A stretch of DNA of 64,000 nucleotides from JAGXRK01 sp963714415 (GTDB lineage Bacteria > Bacteroidota > Ignavibacteria > Ignavibacteriales > Ignavibacteriaceae): NCBI GenBank assembly GCA_963714415.1, contig CAVQOL010000007.1, forward strand, positions 1 through 64,000, read 5' to 3'. The position numbers were made by a program, and so were the translations under genes. The notes under the pieces were generated by a model. It saw nothing but the letters and a program-made list of their open reading frames with translations, searched no databases and was not told the origin of the DNA. Below are positions 38,555 to 47,834 of the stretch, one piece after another. Positions within the stretch are counted from its first letter, which is position 1. Each line of letters starts with the position of its first letter.

Positions 38555-39796
38555 TTAGTACTTCGTCTGTGAATCGCTCTGCTCAAGTTGATAGAACTTA
38601 ATATTCTTTTTATTCTCATTTAACTGCTGCTGAATAAGATTATTAGCAGTCGGGTTTTCTAATCTTTCCTTAAGCGTAGGAACAATCTCTGCCTTTAATA
38701 AAATTACAAGTTCTTTTTTAGTAATGGTTTTTGTATCAGAGCCGGTTAAATAACGGATACCGAATACCCACCAGGGTAAATCTTTTAAGAATGGAATACC
38801 ATTTCTTGTAGTTGTTTCTTCATTAACAAACAAACCGCCTAGTATTGATTCCTCGCCGTTAAGCATTAAAACCTGTGTGGTGGCAGTGCTTTTCTTTATT
38901 TCCGTTACAAGTTCACTGTAAATAAATGAACTTCTTTCAACCATAATATTTAACAGAACGTAATCAACCCCCTCTTCATTATATACATAAGGTGTTACTT
39001 CAATAATAGTTCCTGTAGGAAAGAATCTTTCAATAGTGTTTCCTGCAAAATCTCTTGTTCTAATAGAAAAGTCGGAACCAATCTGAATCCTGCCCTGGTT
39101 TCTGTCACGTACAACTATATTGGGGCTGGCAAGAATTTCACCCATATTTTCTGATTCAAAGAATTGGAAAACTGCTGTTGCCTGACCAAAGAAATTACCA
39201 ATTTGTCCTTCTGCTCCGGAACCAAGTTTCCAGCTTGGAGGAATACCTGTTGTTGACGAGCTAGCTTCTGCATTCGGATCTTTTTTGGTTTCTGAAATTA
39301 TCTCACTGCCAATATTAAATCCCTGACCGGATAACAAAAACTTCCAGTCAATTCCGCGTTTCTTAGATTCGTTCACATCCATTTCAAAAAATACTGCGGA
39401 TATTTTCACTTCTCTCGATCCAACAGAAGCATAAGTATCGGGACTTTTAACAATTTCTTCTCCGGGTTTCTTAACAATTATAACGTCTTCTTTTTCCTCA
39501 TACATAAAGCCGTTGTATTGAACAACAATTAATAGTGCTTTATCGTAAGGCATATTTTCAATTTCAATGCCTATCGGATCTTCCTTATCAACGGTGCATA
39601 CAATTCTTTTCCCGGTAGTGCTTTCGCTGACTTTGCTAAGCAATTCTATCGCCTGGTTAAACGGTAATGTCTGGGAAAGAGTTACCAGCTCGTCAGGATT
39701 ATTGTAAGTTTTAAATCTGCGTTCCCAATACTGCTGCGAAAAAACCTGTGAGATAAGGAGCAGCATTGTTACTAAAGTTAATGTGTAAGTTCTCAT
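38555..39796 (-). CDS. Short secretin of a type IV pilus-like system (PilQ/GspD family)
   Basis: About 413 residues. Signal peptide (TLTLVTMLLLISQVFSQ); an STN/N0-like domain (~40–105, KALLIVVQYNGFMYEE...DVIIVKK); then a secretin core (~125–385) with VLMLNGEESILGGLF, GIPFLKDLPWW and KKELVILLKAEIVP, the classic secretin signature. It forms the outer-membrane pore. At this length it lacks the AMIN and multiple N-domains of classical PilQ. I chose the ATG at 39796, 1 bp after the upstream stop and behind GAGAAG; a start five codons upstream overlaps the previous gene. Confidence 0.88.
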   Translation of the reverse strand: MRTYTLTLVTMLLLISQVFSQQYWERRFKTYNNPDELVTLSQTLPFNQAIELLSKVSESTTGKRIVCTVDKEDPIGIEIENMPYDKALLIVVQYNGFMYEEKEDVIIVKKPGEEIVKSPDTYASVGSREVKISAVFFEMDVNESKKRGIDWKFLLSGQGFNIGSEIISETKKDPNAEASSSTTGIPPSWKLGSGAEGQIGNFFGQATAVFQFFESENMGEILASPNIVVRDRNQGRIQIGSDFSIRTRDFAGNTIERFFPTGTIIEVTPYVYNEEGVDYVLLNIMVERSSFIYSELVTEIKKSTATTQVLMLNGEESILGGLFVNEETTTRNGIPFLKDLPWWVFGIRYLTGSDTKTITKKELVILLKAEIVPTLKERLENPTANNLIQQQLNENKKNIKFYQLEQSDSQTKY

Positions 39797-39797
39797 T

Positions 39798-40697
39798 TTA
39801 CTTCTCACCTTTTTTCTTAATTTCTGTTTTTTCTAAGCTGAGGTCAAGCTTTTCAATTATTCCGCCCTTATTAAGTATAAAGCTGACAGCGCTGTTATTA
39901 TAATCAATCTTTGTTAAGTAGCCCAGATAAACCTGCTCACCCTCCCAGATAAGATAAGTATTACCTTTATCATCAGCTAAGAATGCACCCTCAGGAATTA
40001 AAGCAAGCAATTTAGCTCCCTGAACGTCCAGCAATCCGTCAATGTTCGGAGGTATTTCATTCCTTATCAGCGGATAGAATATATCATAAATTGATCCTGT
40101 ACTTAAGTCGTTTTCAACATAAGTGGGAGGAGCAAAACGTGAATCATTCGAGAAATACACCTGGGCATTCATTGTGAAGCTTACAAGAAATTGAGGCACT
40201 TCCTCCTCGCTTGTCTTTACAAGATTGCCAAAAGAAACATCCTGTATTTTCTTAAGCTCCTTGCTGCTTTCGATTGCGTATATAAGCTTATAAACATCGT
40301 TGAAATAACCATGCCCGCTTAGCTTATAAAGGTGATAGAAAAATTCCTTGTCCTGTTTCTGTTCTACGTACTCAACATTAACCTGCGTATAAACAGGCGA
40401 ATACCCGGTTACTGCATCGTTAATGAAGTTATAGAACTTGATTGAAGACAGGTTCAGAGGAATGTTAAATGGCCTGTTTGCAAGAATTGAATCCAGCATA
40501 ATGGACCTTTCGGTTAGCTGCTCATAACGCTGGGTTAATTCTTCAGGATCAATGGCGTTTACATTAAGCTCTTCAAGTTGTTCTTTCTTCTCGTCTATTT
40601 CACTATTCTGAACGGCAAATATATATATGCCGCCCGCAACAAGTACGAGAATAAGAAGTATTAAAAGAACTAATGTGCTTCGTAATTTTTTATTCAT
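39798..40697 (-). CDS. Pilus alignment protein with PilO-like and PilP-like parts
   Basis: About 299 residues from the ATG at 40697 (MNKKLRSTLVLLILL), overlapping the upstream gene by 8 bp. One transmembrane helix (~8–28), a coiled coil (~33–75) and an alpha/beta region (~85–185, FYHLYKLSGHGYFNDVYKLI) resemble PilO. The C-terminal ~80 residues (LLDVQGAKLLALIPEGAF, GNTYLIWEGEQVYLGYLTKI, SFILNKGGIIEKL) read like a PilP beta-domain, which normally is a separate lipoprotein contacting the secretin. That makes a natural PilO::PilP fusion, bridging inner membrane and secretin. The assignment is by pattern and gene position, not by search. Confidence 0.7.
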   Translation of the reverse strand: MNKKLRSTLVLLILLILVLVAGGIYIFAVQNSEIDEKKEQLEELNVNAIDPEELTQRYEQLTERSIMLDSILANRPFNIPLNLSSIKFYNFINDAVTGYSPVYTQVNVEYVEQKQDKEFFYHLYKLSGHGYFNDVYKLIYAIESSKELKKIQDVSFGNLVKTSEEEVPQFLVSFTMNAQVYFSNDSRFAPPTYVENDLSTGSIYDIFYPLIRNEIPPNIDGLLDVQGAKLLALIPEGAFLADDKGNTYLIWEGEQVYLGYLTKIDYNNSAVSFILNKGGIIEKLDLSLEKTEIKKKGEK

Positions 40698-42237
40698 TGT
40701 TCTTCTTCGGATATGAAGATAAATCAAATGTTATGTTAAATTTATATGCGTTCTTATCTCTTAAAGATTCATAAAGCATGCTGTTAAGAGTAGCTTTCTG
40801 AATCGAATAAGCAAAATCAGTAAGAGTATATCTCGATAATGAATAGCCTTCAATGTCGGCGGACTTGGTGCCGTCTCTTGAAAACTTGGATAACCAGATA
40901 CCCTGTTTTCTGGCACCAAAATCAGAAAATTCTTTCAGTACAGATTTAAATGCTCCTGATCCAGCAGAAGCTGAATCAAGTATTGCAACAGTTTGGTCAA
41001 AGGTTGCAATTTTAGTTTCAAGTTCTGCAATTTTTCCAAGCATTTCCTGGTTCTGCCTTGCTATAATTGTTTTCTGAGTGATCTCGGATTCAAGGCTGCG
41101 CAATTCTGCTGTATTCTGAAGAACTTTCATTGTGATCAGGAATGTGGCTAAGAACAGGAACGGCAGAACTACAAATGAATGCCAGGAAAACTGGAATAGC
41201 TTCTGCTCTTCACGAATATACTTTGGAAGTATATTTATTCCACGGGTTTCTTTTTCCTGCTCATCAAAATATTCTGTAGCAATAGCCATTGGAACGCTGT
41301 ATGAGGAAAATTTTTGTCGAACTTCTTCATCAAGCACCGAAAGATCAAGATCATCAAATTCCAGTTTACTTACGTTTGCTTCCGGAAATGTTCCGTAGAA
41401 TGAAAGGATAAGGTTTTCGGAATCATCTTCACCGCAAACGATAATATTATCTAATGCGGAGATGCCTCCGTTTTCCATTTCAAGAAGTATCTTTGAAAAG
41501 TAAACATCGTAGGTATGAAGGTTCAAAGTTCCGATGTCCAGTGTGGTTCCAATGTGCTTGACTTTTCTGCCGTGAAGGAATATCAGCTTGCTGTATTCCT
41601 TTCCGATATAAACAATCAAGCTTTGGTCATCGGGAAAGAATTTTTTCCTCTTTGCCACATAGTAGGCAAGAGAAATGTCGGCGCTTTTTATTGTCGGTAT
41701 TCTGAAATATTTTTTGCCGAAATGCTGTGCAACGGAGTTAAGAAGAGTAACACAGCCTATTTCACCAACAACAAAAGCGGCGAGCAGGGAACCATCGGAA
41801 AGTTCCGTGTAATCAATGCTTTCCCTTTCAACATTAACGCTCTTGGTCTCCCTGATATCTTCAATCAGGTCCTGAATAAGCTTTGAATCTCTAACATCCC
41901 TTTTGCCTTCAAAAGAGTGATAATACAAAGCAGGTTCTGAAATAGCGGGAATGTATAATGTTGTATTAACATTTAACCCTTGCAGAGTTCCGCTTAAGGC
42001 ACCGATACTCGCAGAATCGGGTTCTGAGAGAAGATCAGCACCTTTGTCCCCATCGAGTAAAGCTTCTCCTTCCAGACTAAGACCACTTGATGGATCAAAG
42101 CCTAGAGCAGTACCAGAAGCTACAACATCAACGGAGGCTGTTCTTAATACCTTTATTTTGCCCAGTGTCTTATCCTGATCCACTACGGCAAGTTTGGTAT
42201 CATTTCCTTCGCAGTATAAGCAAACAATTGGTTTCAT
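40690..42237 (-). CDS. PilM::PilN fusion-like protein
   Basis: 515 residues. Residues ~1–330 are cytoplasmic and, though divergent, have the PilM/actin-like layout (N-terminal VCLYCEGNDTKLAVVDQ; SLIVYIGKEYSKLIFLHGRKV; DNIIVCGEDDSENL). Residues ~335–515 resemble PilN: short INILP motif, one transmembrane helix (~353–372), coiled coil (~375–420) and a small periplasmic domain. In classical systems PilN's cytoplasmic INLLP peptide docks on separate PilM; here both are on one chain. It starts 3 bp after pilT and overlaps the PilO-like gene, so these alignment components are translated together. Confidence 0.75.
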   Translation of the reverse strand: MKPIVCLYCEGNDTKLAVVDQDKTLGKIKVLRTASVDVVASGTALGFDPSSGLSLEGEALLDGDKGADLLSEPDSASIGALSGTLQGLNVNTTLYIPAISEPALYYHSFEGKRDVRDSKLIQDLIEDIRETKSVNVERESIDYTELSDGSLLAAFVVGEIGCVTLLNSVAQHFGKKYFRIPTIKSADISLAYYVAKRKKFFPDDQSLIVYIGKEYSKLIFLHGRKVKHIGTTLDIGTLNLHTYDVYFSKILLEMENGGISALDNIIVCGEDDSENLILSFYGTFPEANVSKLEFDDLDLSVLDEEVRQKFSSYSVPMAIATEYFDEQEKETRGINILPKYIREEQKLFQFSWHSFVVLPFLFLATFLITMKVLQNTAELRSLESEITQKTIIARQNQEMLGKIAELETKIATFDQTVAILDSASAGSGAFKSVLKEFSDFGARKQGIWLSKFSRDGTKSADIEGYSLSRYTLTDFAYSIQKATLNSMLYESLRDKNAYKFNITFDLSSYPKKNNE

Positions 42238-42239
42238 CT

Positions 42240-43463
42240 TTAAGTTGCCAATATTTGTTGAATTCGTGTTTTATTATTCGCATAAGAAATCGCATTTTCA
42301 AGAGAAATTTTCTTTGCCAGATATAATCTCTTCAAATCCTGTTCCATTGTAACCATCCCCTGTTGACCGCCCTGATTGATCATCATGTAAATTTCACTTG
42401 TATTATTGTTCTTAATTGCAGCTTTTACACTCGGAGTCATTATAAGCACTTCTTTTGCTAAAATGCGTTTTCCGTCTAAACTTGGGACAAGTTTCTGTGA
42501 AACGACTGAAATTAGTACATCTGCCAGACGATTTCTTACGCGTTCCTGTTCCGCAGAAGGAACTTCTGCAATAATACGATCAATTGATTCTGTGGCTGAA
42601 GAAGTGTGAAGCGTTGAGAATACTTTATGACCGGTATCGGTCACTTCAAGTGCCGCTGTAATTGTAGCCGGATCTCTCATTTCACCAACGATTATAATAT
42701 CAGGGTCCTGACGCAATGCCTGAACAATTCCATCTTTAAACGACATTACATCCCTGCCGACTTCTCTGTGTTTAATAAGACATACATTAGAAGTATGAAC
42801 ATACTCAACAGGAGCGGCAATAATAATAACGTGGGCAGGATCAAATTTATTGTGATGATCAACTATAGAATCCAGTGTTGTAGATTTACCGGAACCGGTG
42901 ATTCCTGTTATTAACGACAAGCCGAATTTAATATAACCATGACTCATCGATCTTACGGCATTCTGATGGAATTCTAAAGATGAAAGCGGTCTGATAGCCT
43001 GATTGATGGCTCTCATATTCATTGAAAGAGTATCAAGATCAAAATAAGCATCGGCTCTGAATCTTACATTAAATTTTCCGCGTTCATAAAAGAAGGTGTA
43101 ACTAAAATCCAGGTTTCGGTTTTCTTCAAGAAATTTTCTTTGGTTTGTATTGAAAAGATTACAGATCAAAACGGCAGATTCATCTGTTGTAAACTGGGGC
43201 AGGTCTCTTACTCTTTCTTTATTGCCGAAAACTCTGAACCATATATAGCCCTCGTTTCCGTGTCCGCCAACTTCAATATCGGATGCTTCACGTTCAATCA
43301 TCTCTGTAAGAAATTTATTGTAAAATTTCCTTAGAGCAAGTTTTTCATTTTCAGCGAGCTTATCAATATTCGCAAGTATGTAATGTACCCTATCCGGTCC
43401 GAATAAAGATTGGGGAATAGTGCGAGCAAAATTTTCAAGAATCTTTTTTTCTTCGATCAACAT
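42240..43463 (-). CDS. pilT: Type IV pilus retraction ATPase-like protein
   Basis: 407 residues. Hexameric motor ATPase of the PilT group: Walker A GITGSGKSTT (~186–195), Asp box and Walker B region PDIIIVGEMRDPATI, and His box HKVFSTLHTSSA. The sequence VPSAEQERVRNRLADVLISVVSQKLVP matches PilT's AIRNLIRE-type neighbourhood only loosely. It lacks the zinc tetracysteine found in the neighbouring PilB. A ~170-residue N-terminal domain is longer than typical. It lies 253 bp after pilB; the gap contains a 7-bp tandem repeat. Confidence 0.88.
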   Translation of the reverse strand: MLIEEKKILENFARTIPQSLFGPDRVHYILANIDKLAENEKLALRKFYNKFLTEMIEREASDIEVGGHGNEGYIWFRVFGNKERVRDLPQFTTDESAVLICNLFNTNQRKFLEENRNLDFSYTFFYERGKFNVRFRADAYFDLDTLSMNMRAINQAIRPLSSLEFHQNAVRSMSHGYIKFGLSLITGITGSGKSTTLDSIVDHHNKFDPAHVIIIAAPVEYVHTSNVCLIKHREVGRDVMSFKDGIVQALRQDPDIIIVGEMRDPATITAALEVTDTGHKVFSTLHTSSATESIDRIIAEVPSAEQERVRNRLADVLISVVSQKLVPSLDGKRILAKEVLIMTPSVKAAIKNNNTSEIYMMINQGGQQGMVTMEQDLKRLYLAKKISLENAISYANNKTRIQQILAT

Positions 43464-43610
43464 GAACTATTACCCTATGTCTCTTAATTGTTGCAGTTAA
43501 TATAAACGAATTTTTAATTAAAGTGTAAAGTTTTTTTTAATAATAGTAAAATTTACTTCTTAATCGGAAAAAATATCCATTAAATACAGAATAATCAAGA
43601 ATTAAAATAA

Positions 43611-43659
43611 CGAATAACGAATAACGAATAACGAATAACGAATAACGAATAACGAATAA
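43611..43659. repeat. Seven perfect tandem copies of a 7-bp unit
   Basis: CGAATAA is repeated exactly seven times, with further partial copies on both sides (to about 43680). It lies between pilB and pilT in a region without coding potential. A length-variable tract is expected from slippage. Confidence 0.95.
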
Positions 43660-43716
43660 TAACTAAATAACGAATAACGAAATTTTCTCAGCCTCAGCCT
43701 TAACCTCTGCTTCAAC

Positions 43717-45504
43717 TTAACTCTCCGACGTATTCGCCACTACTTCTTCAATTGATGTAAGCCCCATTTTAACCTTTTCGAAACCTGATTCTCTTAACGA
43801 GAGAGTGCCGTCTTTACGAGCCTGAACTCTTATTTCCTCTTCATCAACATCAGTACCTGAACGAACAATGCTCTCTCTAATCTCTTTAGTAAAATATAAT
43901 GCTTCGTGAATTGCCATTCTGCCTTTATACCCCGTGTTGCTGCATTCATTGCATCCGGCAGCATTATATATAGTATAATTTCTCCACTCCGCAATATCCT
44001 GTTTAATAGCCTTCATGTAAGTTTCATCAAAATTCACAACTTTCTTCTTGCATTTTGGGCACAATCTTCTAACCAATCTTTGTGCCACAATAACATTTAT
44101 AGCATAGGCGATAAGAAAAGGCTCAATTCCCATTTTAAAAAGACGTGCAACAGCACTGGGGGCATCGTTTGTGTGAAGTGTTGAAAAAGTTAAATGACCT
44201 GTATTCGCAAGTTTAATTGCCGTTTCGGCTGTTTCTTTATCACGCATCTCACCAACAAGAACAATGTCGGGATCGTGACGAAGTATTGATCTTATTGCTT
44301 GTTCAAAATTCATTTTGTACCCGATCTTAAGCTGGCGGGCACCTTCAATTACATATTCAACCGGATCTTCCACAGTAAGCACATTATATTCCGGTGTAAT
44401 TACCTGGTAGAGAGCAGCAACTAATGTAGTACTTTTTCCACTTCCGGTAGGACCTGTCATAATCACCATACCCTGTGGTTCATTAATTGCTTTAACAAAG
44501 GAATCTTTTGCGTAACCAACAAGTCCTAGTTTATCAAGATCTTTAACAACTTTTCTGTCGTCAAGAATTCTTATAACCGCCGATTCAAATTTATGCCTGT
44601 GCTCTGTACCAACCATTGGAAGGATAGAAACTCTGTAACGAATTGTAAACCCGTCAACATCTCTCTGAATAAATCCATCCTGTGCCATCTCTCTCTCAAA
44701 CCTGTCCATACCCTTTGATCTGTCTTTAACAACAGCAAGAACAGCTTCGGGCAAAGTATTTTCCTGTATATGCCATTGCTGAAGATTGCCGTCAATACGG
44801 AACATAACTTCCGTTTTGGTATTGCTCTTCGGAACGAAGTGAATATCGCTGGCACCTTTTCGAACACCTTCTATAAGTGCACCTTCAACAAGATTTATAA
44901 GAGCGCTTTTATTAATTTCTGCATCAAGCTGCTGTTCGTCAAGATAATCTTCTTCTTCAAAATGAACTTCTCCTTCATCTTCTTCCATTGCCTTGAGGAA
45001 AAGATTTTCGGGCGGGAAAATTATTTCGATAAGCTTTTCGTAATCCTTCTGACGAATAAAAACAACTTCGTGTTTTTTTGCGTTCAGTCCGAACGCTACT
45101 TTGGAAATATTACGATCTGTAGGATCGGTTGCCGCAATTATAAGTTTATCTTTAATCCTGTCATCATACATAAAAGGGATTATGTTACTTTCAAGCATAA
45201 CCTCCTTAAGATTTTCCCCTCCGCTGTTAACCAGGTTCTTGATTGCTTCAAGACGGTTATTGGGTATTTCTTCAGGGTTTATATCAAGTTCACGGAAAGC
45301 ATATAGAATGGCTACTTCACGGAAGATTACATCATGGTCATATTTAAAGTCCTGTACGAGCACCTGTGCAAGATTTCTCTTGCCTTTACCATTATCCAGA
45401 TTTTTAGCCTTTAAGGCTTTCTCAAGAGTCGGTTGATCAATTATCCCTTTTTTATAAAGCAGGTAACCGATCTTATCAGTCAATTCAAAATTCGGATCCA
45501 TCAT
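43717..45504 (-). CDS. pilB: Type IV pilus/type II secretion assembly ATPase
   Basis: 595 residues. N-terminal MshEN-like domain (~10–165, YLLYKKGIIDQPTLEKAL), which in relatives binds c-di-GMP. The motor domain has Walker A GPTGSGKSTT (~350), Asp box, Walker B PDIVLVGEMRDKETA and His box LTFSTLHTNDAPSA. A zinc-binding tetracysteine CPKC...CNEC (~495–525) is typical of PilB/GspE extension motors. It powers pilus assembly from the inner-membrane platform PilC, encoded 457 bp upstream across two dispersed repeats. Complete, with no frameshift. Confidence 0.93.
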   Translation of the reverse strand: MMDPNFELTDKIGYLLYKKGIIDQPTLEKALKAKNLDNGKGKRNLAQVLVQDFKYDHDVIFREVAILYAFRELDINPEEIPNNRLEAIKNLVNSGGENLKEVMLESNIIPFMYDDRIKDKLIIAATDPTDRNISKVAFGLNAKKHEVVFIRQKDYEKLIEIIFPPENLFLKAMEEDEGEVHFEEEDYLDEQQLDAEINKSALINLVEGALIEGVRKGASDIHFVPKSNTKTEVMFRIDGNLQQWHIQENTLPEAVLAVVKDRSKGMDRFEREMAQDGFIQRDVDGFTIRYRVSILPMVGTEHRHKFESAVIRILDDRKVVKDLDKLGLVGYAKDSFVKAINEPQGMVIMTGPTGSGKSTTLVAALYQVITPEYNVLTVEDPVEYVIEGARQLKIGYKMNFEQAIRSILRHDPDIVLVGEMRDKETAETAIKLANTGHLTFSTLHTNDAPSAVARLFKMGIEPFLIAYAINVIVAQRLVRRLCPKCKKKVVNFDETYMKAIKQDIAEWRNYTIYNAAGCNECSNTGYKGRMAIHEALYFTKEIRESIVRSGTDVDEEEIRVQARKDGTLSLRESGFEKVKMGLTSIEEVVANTSES

Positions 45505-45673
45505 GTTGTAAATTTCTTTTTCATCATAATTTCTATAAGAATTTTATTTGTTTAATTTCAAAATTAAAAATTTATAAAACGATCCTGTTCTGTTTAACGA
45601 ATTAAAGATTTTGAACGTATAAAAATATTTAACCTCGTCACCTTGCAGCCTGCCTTAAAAGTGCCAATTTTCC

Positions 45674-45737
45674 TGTCATTCCCGCGTAGGCGGGAATCCA
45701 AAAACAAAAATAGATTCCCACTTTCGTGGGAATGACA
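45674..45737. repeat. Dispersed inverted repeat (TGTCATTCCCGC type)
   Basis: Begins TGTCATTCCCGCGTAGG, ends GTGGGAATGACA, with GATTCCC/GGGAATC inner pairing. It is placed between pilC and pilB. The outer TGTCA/TGACA ends match the other elements in this window. Confidence 0.75.
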
Positions 45738-45851
45738 AACAAGTAAAACTTACTTTTATTACAACCACATGGGTCTGGGGTTTATATATAATCAATTTTT
45801 TATTCTTGCGTAATTTTTATTTAAGTAACTCACCTTACGTACAAACATTCT

Positions 45852-45942
45852 TTGTCATATTGAGCGAAGCGAAATATCTCAATTTTATAGCAAAATCAAA
45901 TACCGAGATTCTTCTCCCGATAAGTCGGGATCAGAATGACAA
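45852..45942. repeat. Dispersed inverted repeat (TTGTCATATTGAGCG type)
   Basis: Begins TTGTCATATTGAGCGAAGCG, nearly identical to the element at 9201, and ends TCAGAATGACAA. The inner arms are ATATCTCAA and GAGATTCTTC, with a CCCGATAAGTCGGG hairpin near the right end. It lies 18 bp from the pilC stop. Confidence 0.75.
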
Positions 45943-45960
45943 CTTTTGCGTAATTCTTAT

Positions 45961-47335
45961 TTACGTAATATTATTCTCAACCTTTATGTCCAATGAAGTT
46001 CCCGGTGTTTTAGGACGAACAGTTGCAGTTTCTGCTGAAACCAAGGTCAATAGTATCATTACTATCATAATAAAAAATGCAATTGCTATCTGGATAGCTT
46101 CAATCAAATTTTTTAATTTATAAACTGTTTCTGCTTCATAGTAATTTGCCAATTGCAATGCTGTGTTTTTAATTGTTCCCGATTCTTCACCCGAATGAAA
46201 TCTTGACAATGCAGTATCTGTAAAAACGCCCGCTGCTTCAAATGCTTCAGTAACACCAACGCCTTTTTTTACCATCAAAGGAATTGAAACATTTTTAATC
46301 CTGTCTTCAAAATACCTGTTGCCTGCTGCTTCGGCAGCAATTTTTATTGGCTCTATGCTCTCTGCCGAACCGCTGTAAAGCGTATAAAATACGCGGCAGA
46401 AAACTTCAATTAATGTTTTATGTATTAATTGTCCGATTATCGGAAGCTGCAACATATATTTGTCAATTAGATAAGCCCCTTTAGTAGTTTTAGAATAATA
46501 AAAGAATGCAACCGGGGGAACGACAAAAAATGCTGTAATCAGCCACGGATTCTCAACTAAAAAATCACTCATTTTAAGAGTGAAGGCTGTCATGGGTGGA
46601 AGTTCAACACCAAAACGCACAAACAATTTAGCTGTTTCAGGGAAAATGTAGCCGACATAAAATGCTACTGCAAGGAAAAGAACAAATACTGTAACCAATG
46701 GTGTGATAAGGGCAGATCTTAAATTCTTTCTGAATTCCTGCCTTCGTTCAAGAAATTTTGCGGTAGCTTTATATATCTCCGTCATATTACCCGACTTTGA
46801 TGCTAAGCCCCAGCATATAAGCAGTAAACTTTCCAAAAACATTCTGATACTTTAGGAAAGTTGCCTGGCTGTCCGCACCCTTTTTTAGATCATTATTTAT
46901 ATCACGAAGTGTATTTCTTAGGGCAGCATTCTGTGTATCATTAATTAATAATGTCAGCACTTCTCCGTAAGCCAACTTCTGATCTAGAAGTTCTGCGCTT
47001 ATTTTAACAAATGTTACAATTTCCTGAACGGGAGGCTTTGATTCAAAATCGAGAAGTTTTTTATTAACTGTAAATTTAGAATACCCAAGACGTGTAAGCG
47101 CTTCTTCAACTTCTTTTTTATTGAACGCTTTTTGTTCGCCGCGAATCGGTTTTTCTTTGCCGCGGGCAGCTCTATAAAGAAAAGTTGATTTTTTTTCGGT
47201 ACTCAAAATTTTCAAATTATTTTTTTCAGCAAGCGAGGTGATCTTTCTTTTCGCTTCCCCTGAACTATCGGCAGTCAAAGTACCTGTTATTGTCTGTCCG
47301 TTTGTCTTTTGAGCTGTAAATTTAATTTCTACCAT
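45961..47335 (-). CDS. pilC: Inner-membrane pilus platform protein PilC/GspF (one frameshift)
   Basis: Platform that couples the motors to pilin polymerisation. From the ATG at 47335 (MVEIKFTAQKTNGQTITG), a cytoplasmic N-terminal region (~1–60) precedes the first GspF domain (~75–180, SKPPVQEIVTFVKISAELL). The rest lies in another frame and contains three long hydrophobic helices (SALITPLVTVFVLFLAVAFY; LITAFFVVPPVAFFYY; IAFFIMIVMILLTLV) and a second GspF domain (CRVFYTLYSGSAESIEPI). Removing one G-equivalent from the four-base run at 46808–46811 gives AYMLGLASKSGNM. Repaired length ~457 residues. It is preceded by a terminator that separates it from the pilin genes. Confidence 0.87.
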
Positions 47336-47351
47336 AATGCTATATATTAAT

Positions 47352-47391
47352 AATTAAAAAGGCTGATAAAATATAAACATTTTATCAGCCT
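47352..47391 (-). terminator. Strong terminator after the pilin-like genes
   Basis: Perfect 13-bp stem AGGCTGATAAAAT/ATTTTATCAGCCT with a 6-base loop and a T-run on the minus side. It should limit read-through from the pilin genes into pilC, giving excess pilin over machinery. Confidence 0.88.
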
Positions 47392-47427
47392 AAATACAAA
47401 ATAATTAACTATTGAAGTTAAATTCGA

Positions 47428-47802
47428 TTATCTCGTCACATCTGTCGTGTAAACACCTTCGTTAGTAACTTGTACATCTACGGTAAAATCGTAGTCGTTA
47501 TGTGTCGAAGCAATATCACAAGTAGTTGCTGTTACAGTTACAGCATGAGTACAATAGTCGGTATCTGTCAAATCTGATGGTACAATAAGATCAAAACCTG
47601 TGAAATCATTACCGCCACCACCAAGAGCTTCAGGTTTCTTATAATATTGCAATGCCATAGCAGCAATGTTTGTTGCTTCAGAAACTGTAGTATCAATAGC
47701 AGATTCTTCTGCATTTGCGTTGAATAAGTTAATACCAACGACAACAGCGATACCAACTATGATAACGCCAAGAACGATTAAGAGCAATTGTTGCTGACCC
47801 AT
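47428..47802 (-). CDS. Pilin-like protein 1 with minimal leader
   Basis: 124 residues. The N-terminus MGQQQLLLIVLGVIIVGIAV is one long hydrophobic helix like the pilin assembly helix, but the positively charged leader is absent. If processed after Gly2 it has a two-residue leader, and position +5 is not Glu. A conserved-looking middle ATNIAAMALQYYKKPEALGGGG precedes a small beta domain with two Cys in DYCTHAV and TCDIASTHN (possible disulfide). It shares the helix and the YYKKP...LGGGGN motif with the next gene. Ribosome site AGGAG is 7 bases before the ATG. It lies upstream of pilC with a strong terminator between, as expected for a major pilin. Family not identified. Confidence 0.75.
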   Translation of the reverse strand: MGQQQLLLIVLGVIIVGIAVVVGINLFNANAEESAIDTTVSEATNIAAMALQYYKKPEALGGGGNDFTGFDLIVPSDLTDTDYCTHAVTVTATTCDIASTHNDYDFTVDVQVTNEGVYTTDVTR

Positions 47803-47834
47803 TTGAGTCTCCTATAAGTTTGTTTTAAGTTAAG

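Noticed and set aside
43605..43680. CRISPR array
   Set aside because: The units are only 7 bp and contiguous without spacers; it is a simple tandem repeat.
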